This document shows positions 7,396 through 11,986 of a DNA stretch of 11,986 bases, piece after piece. Positions within the stretch are counted from its first letter, which is position 1. Every line of letters starts with the position of its first letter. This DNA comes from an uncultured Desulfobulbaceae bacterium. GTDB lineage: Bacteria; Desulfobacterota; Desulfobulbia; Desulfobulbales; BM004. The position numbers were made by a program, and so were the translations under genes. Location: contig CAMYJP010000185.1 in the NCBI GenBank assembly GCA_947258675.1, forward strand, positions 1 through 11,986. Direction: 5' to 3'. Under the pieces are notes generated by a model that saw nothing but the letters and a program-made list of their open reading frames with translations, had not been told where the DNA came from and ran no database searches.

Positions 7396-8834
7396 GCTTT
7401 ATTCAGAATACACTGGTTTACTATGGTCACTCCACTGAGCATGGCGCCGATAATTCCTAAAAATCCCTGGTCGGTGCCAGCAAGGAACAGATTTTCAAAT
7501 GGTGTTCTACCATCCTTTATTTTTGTGGGACTGCCATAGATCGCACCGTGTATTTTAGATGTGTATTTTTCAATGGTCAGTGGCGTAAAGGAATCTTCAT
7601 ATACAATGTTTTCCTGAAAATTCCCAACAATTTTCCCAACAACATTTTTTGATTTTTGCATCCATTGAAATTTCATTTGATCATATTCATCAGGGTTTTC
7701 AGATCGAGAACTGTTCAGCCAACTGGTATAGTTTGCTAAATGGGTTGTCTTTAGTTGAAAGGTATCTTTTTTCTGCATACCTTGGAAGTTGTCAGGAAAA
7801 CAGATAATACCGCTTCGGAGATCAACAGCTTCAGAAGGGATTTGGTAATTAAAATTCTCTGCCAGGTTATAAAAGATAATTGTACGATCATTTTTGAGCT
7901 TGGTTCTCATTTTTTGGGGAAGTACGTATATGTGTTCAATGTAACTCAGCCTGGCATTGATTTCTTTTGGATCTAGTGCAGGCAATCCGATCCCAGAAGG
8001 ACGCTGTTTATTTGAAGCAACCTGGAGGATTTGCATTGTCTCAGGGTACCCGATGGTGGACAAAAGACAATCGCAGAGAATCTCCTCTCCAGACTCCAGA
8101 TGAACTCCTGCAACCTTGCCCGTTTTCCCTGAATCAGTCAGAATTGCTTCAACACCGGAACTGGTTCGTATTTCACCACCAAAGGATCTATATTTTGCGA
8201 CAAGAGAATCGAGTAAATCTTTTATGGTACCTTCAGGCCTGAAAAGCCCTTCCTGGAAAACTGCACGAAACATTATGATAAACTGGTAGAAATCCATATC
8301 ATGTTGCTGACTGGATCCATAAAACATTAAAGGACAGAGAATGAAATCAACAAGAAGTTTATTTTTTAAAGTTTCGAGAAGTTTGTGTCTAGCTGATTCC
8401 CACGGTTTCGGCAGGAAAGGGTTTATGGAGTTAATCTCATTGATAAAGCTGATGAAGCGGTCTATTGACTCAGGAAACAGTTTTTCAATGTTTTCAGTCA
8501 ACAACTTAAAGTTGTTAGAAAATCTGAGACTGCCTCGCTTGCCGAAATAAACTTCGCTGCCAATCTGTTCGTGGGTGATAAACTGACGCCTGGAAATTTT
8601 CAGTTGGCGTAGAAGGCGGTTTAACGGGGCATGACGATCATCTGGTGGGGAATAGTTGGTAATGGAATGCAGACCAGTTTCGAAAAGCATTCCTTGCCGA
8701 TAATAAAATGAGTTTAATCCACCAACCTTGTTGTGTTTTTCAAGAATGAGGACTTTATTGCCGAAACGGGCATATCTGATACCGGCGGCCAATCCGGAGA
8801 GACCACCACCTAAAATAATGAGTGGGTATGTCAC
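7392..8834 (-). CDS. Phytoene-desaturase-like (CrtI/RetSat family) FAD oxidoreductase
   Basis: A 480-residue flavoprotein of the amine-oxidase/CrtI superfamily, whose members insert, remove or isomerise double bonds in hydrophobic chains. The N-terminal dinucleotide fold is intact: GGGLSG at 9-14, Glu32 ending the second strand, then VGGL at 37-40. The C-terminal FAD-closing segment is present as [10 protein letters not shown] (448-457, Asp455) followed by IIGAMLSG. The start is GTG at 8834 with GGAG seven bases upstream, only 11 bases after the ACP stop, and its own stop overlaps the next flavoprotein start by ATGA. Translational coupling on both sides points to one pathway with the ACP. No carotenoid synthase is in the window, so an acyl or polyene substrate is more likely than phytoene; this is inference. 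Confidence 0.85.
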   Translation of the reverse strand: MTYPLIILGGGLSGLAAGIRYARFGNKVLILEKHNKVGGLNSFYYRQGMLFETGLHSITNYSPPDDRHAPLNRLLRQLKISRRQFITHEQIGSEVYFGKRGSLRFSNNFKLLTENIEKLFPESIDRFISFINEINSINPFLPKPWESARHKLLETLKNKLLVDFILCPLMFYGSSQQHDMDFYQFIIMFRAVFQEGLFRPEGTIKDLLDSLVAKYRSFGGEIRTSSGVEAILTDSGKTGKVAGVHLESGEEILCDCLLSTIGYPETMQILQVASNKQRPSGIGLPALDPKEINARLSYIEHIYVLPQKMRTKLKNDRTIIFYNLAENFNYQIPSEAVDLRSGIICFPDNFQGMQKKDTFQLKTTHLANYTSWLNSSRSENPDEYDQMKFQWMQKSKNVVGKIVGNFQENIVYEDSFTPLTIEKYTSKIHGAIYGSPTKIKDGRTPFENLFLAGTDQGFLGIIGAMLSGVTIVNQCILNKA

Positions 8835-8845
8835 CGGCTCTCCAG

Positions 8846-9097
8846 CTAAACATCCTGAAGACGAGGTACCAGATAATTTACACAGCTGTCAAGCGAAGCA
8901 AGTTGCGGGTAGTCTGCTTCAGGAATTTGAATTTTATAACGTTTGCGCAATTCCATAACTATATCAAGAAAATCCATGGAATCGAGGTCGAGCTGGTCCC
9001 GTAAAGCCTGATCAGGCTTTAGCTCCTGGACATCTGCATCTTCATCGATCTCCTGGATGATCTCAAGTATTACATTCTTGATTTCTTCAAGCGTCAT
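8846..9097 (-). CDS. Acyl carrier protein
   Basis: An acidic 83-residue carrier that holds growing acyl chains on a 4'-phosphopantetheine arm. The attachment motif is LDLDSMDFLD with Ser40, where DSMD replaces the usual DSLD. Helix 1 (EEIKNVILEIIQEID) and the loop LKPDQALRDQ fit the four-helix ACP fold. AGGAG lies eight bases before the ATG at 9097. It lies just before the flavoprotein gene and well after the ketosynthase gene in reading order, so it is probably dedicated to this pathway rather than the housekeeping AcpP. C-terminal residues such as SCVNYLVPRLQDV differ from the usual AcpP ending, which supports a specialised role. Confidence 0.9.
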   Translation of the reverse strand: MTLEEIKNVILEIIQEIDEDADVQELKPDQALRDQLDLDSMDFLDIVMELRKRYKIQIPEADYPQLASLDSCVNYLVPRLQDV

Positions 9098-9380
9098 TGA
9101 TTACATCTCCTGCTGTTTCTGGAATATATATAAAAAATCGTTTTAATTCTAATTTAAATCTTTTTTTCTAGTGTAATTAAATTTTCAGACCTGCGTTATT
9201 TAATGAATAATTAACTTCCGCGCAACCCTGAATAAGCAAATGGATGTCAATTTTTATCTGAATGACTATCGGAGATTCTCCGAATAGCATTAATTTTTTT
9301 CTATATTCTAAGAATCAGTACATCTTTAACAAATATGTTTAATTTTCGCACGTCAAAGACTTTTTACAGTAATTTAATGA
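9098..9380. other. AT-rich gap between ketosynthase and ACP genes
   Basis: No credible gene is seen in these 283 bases on either strand. The minus strand has AT-rich stretches and one TTGACA (9245-9250), but I find no well-spaced -10 for it. The gap is large for genes that otherwise abut or overlap, so an internal promoter for the ACP-to-Tol part is plausible but not shown. The notable structure is the palindrome at 9266-9287, listed separately. Confidence 0.5.
9266..9287. promoter_or_regulatory. Near-perfect palindrome, operator or terminator candidate
   Basis: TCGGAGA and TCTCCGA flank a single central base, and CTA/TAG extends the arms with one bulged T. On the plus strand it is followed after six bases by a run of seven T, the form of a weak intrinsic terminator, but no plus-strand gene leads into it. 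On the minus strand, the direction of the operon, there is no U-run, so an operator about 170 bases before the ACP start is the other reading. Confidence 0.4.
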
Positions 9381-10628
9381 TCATTCGGTGAATTTGCTGA
9401 TGATCACCACGGAGTTTATGCCCACCATCCCGAAGGAATTATTGAGGATGGTTTTGATGGTATCTAAAGTAACCGGTTTGTTGGCCACCAGGTTATTTAA
9501 AGCACATTCCGGGTCTAAATTTTCTAGATTGGTTGTCGGGTGTACGATATTATCTTCAAACGATGGCAAATTACCGGCAAGTTCAAGTACTCCAGCAGCA
9601 CCCATTGCATGTCCAATTATGCTCTTAGTGTTATTTACAAAGGTATGTGAACAGTCGATAAATGTTTCTCTGATTGCCGAACATTCCTCTATATCTCCCT
9701 GTTTTGTCCCTGTAGCATGGGTATTGATGATGTCAATATCACAGGGCGTAAGTCCGGCCCGGCGTAGTGCCAGTTTCATGCATTCCGCCTGGCGGGGGCC
9801 GTATGGAAGTACAAAATCGCGGGCATCGGAGTTCATAGCATAGCCGATTATTTCACCATATATTGTTGCTCCTCTTGTAAGCGCCCTGTCAAGTCTTTCC
9901 AAGGTAAAGAGACAGGCCCCTTCAGAAACAACAATACCGTTCCTGTCGGCATCAAATGGTTTGCTGGCTTTGGACGGGTTACTGTCATAAGCCAGTGCTC
10001 CTTGAGCTTTAAAACTGGCAAAAATTCCAAAGGAACCAGTACATTCAGAGATTCCACCGGCTAAAGCAAGGTCGACCTCATCAAGGAGAAGCATTTGTGC
10101 GCCCTGTATCAGAGCAGCATTGCCGGCTGCACAAGCGCCGCCGATTGAATAATGGGGGCCTGTTATACCGAGACTCATGGTAATCTCGCCGGCAGGGTTA
10201 TTCAGCACAGTGCGAGGATTGTGGTGATGGGTCCAGTAGTCGGTATTGTAGTTGAATTGACTGATATTATATATTTCGTTTTCGGTTTCTACAGTTCCAT
10301 GTTCTGTAAGACCAATGTAAACACCAACCCTGTCTTTCCCATATTCGGAGAAAGAAATTGATGCGTCTGAAAGTGCTTCATGGGCGACATATACCCCCAT
10401 GCAGCCTGCCCTGGTACCGCGCTTGTTTTCTTTTTTCTTGCGGTATCTGGTTTCATCGAAATTACACAGACCGGCCGGTACTTTGCCAATATAGCGTAGT
10501 TCTATTTCTTGGATTGAACTTTCTCCGGCTATGACTTTTTTTCGAAATTCCGGTAGATCATTGGCATTAGGCGCTGTCAGGCCAACACCGGTTATAACTA
10601 CTCGTTGGTCTTCCCTGTTGTAATTCAT
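9381..10628 (-). CDS. FabF-type beta-ketoacyl-ACP synthase
   Basis: Condensing enzyme of 415 residues, predicted to extend an acyl chain with malonyl-ACP. The thiolase-fold active site is complete: Cys166 in GGACAAGN, His304 in NTHATGTKQGD, and His340 in TKSIIGHAMGAAG. The start VVITGVGLTAPNAND is standard for KAS II. The C-terminal gating loop departs from the family: where FabF has NSFGFGGTN, this protein has NSFGMVGIN (397-405), so the gatekeeping Phe becomes Met401 and the next Gly becomes Val402. Residues 130-138 (DYWTHHHNP) contain a His cluster I do not recognise from FabF. It is the first minus-strand gene, facing away from the divergent gene on its right. The ATG at 10628 has only a weak ribosome site. 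No chain-length-factor partner is seen. Confidence 0.88.
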   Translation of the reverse strand: MNYNREDQRVVITGVGLTAPNANDLPEFRKKVIAGESSIQEIELRYIGKVPAGLCNFDETRYRKKKENKRGTRAGCMGVYVAHEALSDASISFSEYGKDRVGVYIGLTEHGTVETENEIYNISQFNYNTDYWTHHHNPRTVLNNPAGEITMSLGITGPHYSIGGACAAGNAALIQGAQMLLLDEVDLALAGGISECTGSFGIFASFKAQGALAYDSNPSKASKPFDADRNGIVVSEGACLFTLERLDRALTRGATIYGEIIGYAMNSDARDFVLPYGPRQAECMKLALRRAGLTPCDIDIINTHATGTKQGDIEECSAIRETFIDCSHTFVNNTKSIIGHAMGAAGVLELAGNLPSFEDNIVHPTTNLENLDPECALNNLVANKPVTLDTIKTILNNSFGMVGINSVVIISKFTE

Positions 10629-10673
10629 ATTAAGTACTTGTTATTTTATTCGGAAAGAAATTCGTTTAGAGAA

Positions 10674-10689
10674 CGGTAATATGTCACCG
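10674..10689. promoter_or_regulatory. Operator-like imperfect palindrome upstream of the ketosynthase
   Basis: CGGTAATA and TGTCACCG form a 16-bp dyad whose half-sites match at six of eight positions (CGGT at one end, ACCG at the other). It lies 46-61 bases before the ketosynthase ATG, a usual distance for a repressor site overlapping a promoter. No regulator gene is in the window to pair with it. Confidence 0.3.
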
Positions 10690-10936
10690 GGTCAGTATCT
10701 TACAGTCCATGCGTCAGGCGTGGTGACTATGTAGTATGCAGTCCGTTTCGGAGACGTGAAATTTGCATCCAAAATGAAAGTGAATGGAACATTTACATAT
10801 ATGATGAAAATGCTTTGGTTGCTATCAATTTTTATGTTTTTTTATCAAAAGATTGGTCCGCATCATAAGATGATCCGTAACCCTGACATATTGGTTTTTC
10901 AGGAAATAAACGGTTGCCATTTGACGCAAACAAGGA

Positions 10937-10948
10937 GTCAGGGGTCAG
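10937..10948. repeat. GTCAGGGGTCAG direct duplication
   Basis: GTCAG occurs twice with GG between the copies (GTCAGGGGTCAG), followed directly by the palindrome ACTATAGT at 10951-10958. Strings of this GGGGTCAG type often mark intergenic repeats near REP-associated transposases in related genomes as far as I recall, but no transposase is present here. Confidence 0.4.
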
Positions 10949-11090
10949 AAACTATAGTCTATAATTAAAAGTATGTCGACCTAGAAAAGAAAAAATCTTG
11001 GCTGAATTTTTTCTCCTCTGGTACTGTATCAGGTTTGAATTTCATTTTTTTGGGGTCAATGGATAATTTCTTATTCTAGAAGAAAAATGA

Positions 11091-11168
11091 ACTACCCCGC
11101 GGCAGATAATCCCAGACTACGTGTTACTTGCTGCGACATCAAGGCGTGCTGCAAGCAGCGAGGTATTT
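11091..11168. repeat. Imperfect long inverted repeat, REP-like
   Basis: The left arm TACCCCGCGGC (11093-11103) and the right arm GCAGCGAGGTA (11155-11165) are complementary at 9 of 11 positions. A compact inner hairpin GCTGC-AA-GCAGC lies at 11148-11159, overlapping the right arm, so the two foldings would compete. The GC content stands out from the surrounding AT-rich DNA. The form, a GC-rich dyad in an intergenic region, is that of a decayed REP/BIME-like element; no second copy is in the window to prove it. Confidence 0.5.
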
Positions 11169-11295
11169 ACCCTAAAAGAGAATAAATCAGGGGATTCCGG
11201 GTAATTCAGCAAATATACATTGCCGATCATTGGAGGTTGGTTCCATTTTTTCCCTGGAATTTAGAAAAATTTTAATCATAAAACAGGTAATAATT

Positions 11296-11964
11296 ATGGA
11301 ACGAGAATTTGATGTAGTTATAATTGGCGCCGGGCCAGCCGGTTTGCAGGCCGCAGTTCATGCAGTTCGCAAAAAGGCTTCTGTTCTGCTTTTGGGTCGT
11401 ATTGAAAAAAGTAGTCTCTATCGAGCTCATGTGGAAAACTATTTATGTGTTGATGGTGTGAAGGATGGTATTGAACTGCTGAATACAGGACTTGATCAAG
11501 TTACACGGTTTGGAACGCAAGTATTACATGAAGATGTTTTACAAATAGACCTTCAGGAACAAGCATTTCTGGTAACTGTTGAAAGCGGTAAACAGATAAA
11601 GACCCTCAGCATTATATTTGCAACAGGAACCTCCAGGATGAAATTAAAGGTGCCTGGAGAAAAAGAGTTGTCGGGAAAAGGTGTCAGTTATTGTGTTGAT
11701 TGTGATGCTAATTTTTATAGAAACGTTCCAGTTGCAATTGTTGGCAACGAGAGTGCAGCAGTTGATGGGGCACTTACAATGCTGCATTATGCCTCCGAGG
11801 TATTTTTAATATCCAAAGAGAGCATTGTTGGAGAGAGAGAAAATTTAAGAGCTATTGAAGCAAAACTAAAGTTATCCTTATCGAGAAACTTGAGCATTAA
11901 AATAGTTAATTTTTTATCGTATATAAAAACTTTTATTGATAGAACTTTTAAAAAGCCATCATAA
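11296..11964 (+). CDS. Thioredoxin-reductase-like flavoprotein, C-terminally short
   Basis: Begins with a full FAD-binding fold (FDVVIIGAGPAGLQAAV, GAGPAG at 11-16), then FATGTSRMKLKVPGE (108-121), a redox CxxC as CVDC (Cys133, Cys136) where E. coli TrxB has CATC at 135-138, and a second nucleotide-binding start IVGNESAAVDGAL (148-160). The ATG at 11296 is chosen because it gives the FAD motif at the usual depth; the frame is open back to 11230 but those 22 codons look non-coding. AGG lies about nine bases upstream. The protein ends at 222 residues, whereas thioredoxin reductases have about 310. The C-terminal GxxxAGD segment that closes the FAD site is missing, and the last 25 residues are Lys/Ile/Phe-rich without family likeness. 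It is probably a truncated or decayed gene. Confidence 0.75.
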   Translation: MEREFDVVIIGAGPAGLQAAVHAVRKKASVLLLGRIEKSSLYRAHVENYLCVDGVKDGIELLNTGLDQVTRFGTQVLHEDVLQIDLQEQAFLVTVESGKQIKTLSIIFATGTSRMKLKVPGEKELSGKGVSYCVDCDANFYRNVPVAIVGNESAAVDGALTMLHYASEVFLISKESIVGERENLRAIEAKLKLSLSRNLSIKIVNFLSYIKTFIDRTFKKPS

Positions 11965-11986
11965 CAACCGCTTTCACTCTGACCGG

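Larger units (their letters stand above)
10629..11295. other. Divergent intergenic region with repeats, no gene seen
   Basis: These 667 bases separate the minus-strand ketosynthase and the plus-strand thioredoxin-reductase-like gene, so both must be promoted from here or read through. A plus-strand open frame at 10756-10968 has a GTG start, no ribosome site and no family look, and I reject it. Features seen are an operator-like dyad at 10674-10689, a GTCACC/GGTGAC pair at 10683-10688 and 10722-10727, a GTCAGGGGTCAG duplication at 10937-10948, a long imperfect inverted repeat at 11091-11168, and a TTCCA/TGGAA pair at 11241-11259. No convincing sigma-70 box pair was found. Confidence 0.6.

Noticed and set aside
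9388..9843. Plus-strand open frame of 151 codons opposite the ketosynthase
   Set aside because: It is fully contained in the strongly supported ketosynthase gene and has no ribosome site or domain of its own.
10756..10968. Plus-strand open frame of 70 codons in the divergent gap
   Set aside because: GTG start, no ribosome binding site, no recognisable domain, and it runs through the GTCAGGGGTCAG repeat, so it is probably non-coding.
11230..11295. N-terminal extension of the thioredoxin-reductase-like gene
   Set aside because: It would put 22 non-family residues before the FAD motif and begins at a TTG with no upstream ribosome site.

Overview
The window reads as a Gram-negative, moderately AT-rich bacterial chromosome. 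The gene content (an outer-membrane Tol system, type II fatty-acid-like enzymes and two phytoene-desaturase-like flavoproteins) and the degenerate GGTTTCA-type intergenic repeats fit a sulfate-reducer-like member of the Desulfobacterota. This placement is an inference from gene style, not from a marker gene.

Nearly everything is on the minus strand and reads right to left as one long block. It begins with a lipid module: a FabF-type ketosynthase (10628-9381), a 283-base AT-rich gap, an acyl carrier protein (9097-8846), an intact CrtI/RetSat-like FAD oxidoreductase (8834-7392), a second such oxidoreductase broken by an apparent internal deletion and frameshift (7395-6045), a FabG-like reductase (5938-5198) and a FabZ-like hotdog dehydratase (5208-4732). 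The Tol envelope system follows 26 bases later: tolQ (4705-4007), a 165-base repeat-bearing spacer, tolR (3841-3425), tolA (3418-2632, interrupted by a one-base shift), tolB (2576-1287) and cpoB/ybgF (1166-141). No pal lies between tolB and cpoB. A new gene with a very strong ribosome binding site starts at base 26 and runs off the left edge.

The lipid module holds condensation, keto-reduction and dehydration enzymes, its own ACP, and two enzymes of a family that inserts, removes or isomerises C=C bonds. It contains no enoyl reductase. The simplest reading is a dedicated pathway for an unusual unsaturated or otherwise modified acyl chain, placed in the same transcription unit as the Tol machinery that keeps the outer membrane attached. 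The ketosynthase carries a changed gating loop (Phe to Met), which supports specialisation. Similar FAS-II plus desaturase clusters have been discussed for ladderane-type lipids, but no radical SAM gene is visible here and the product cannot be named.

The right end, 10629-11295, is a roughly 670-base divergent intergenic region with repeat-like inverted sequences and a possible operator. It is followed by a plus-strand thioredoxin-reductase-like gene (11296-11964) that lacks the C-terminal part of the fold. Three of the twelve genes are therefore interrupted or short, which suggests either real decay or uncorrected sequence errors.
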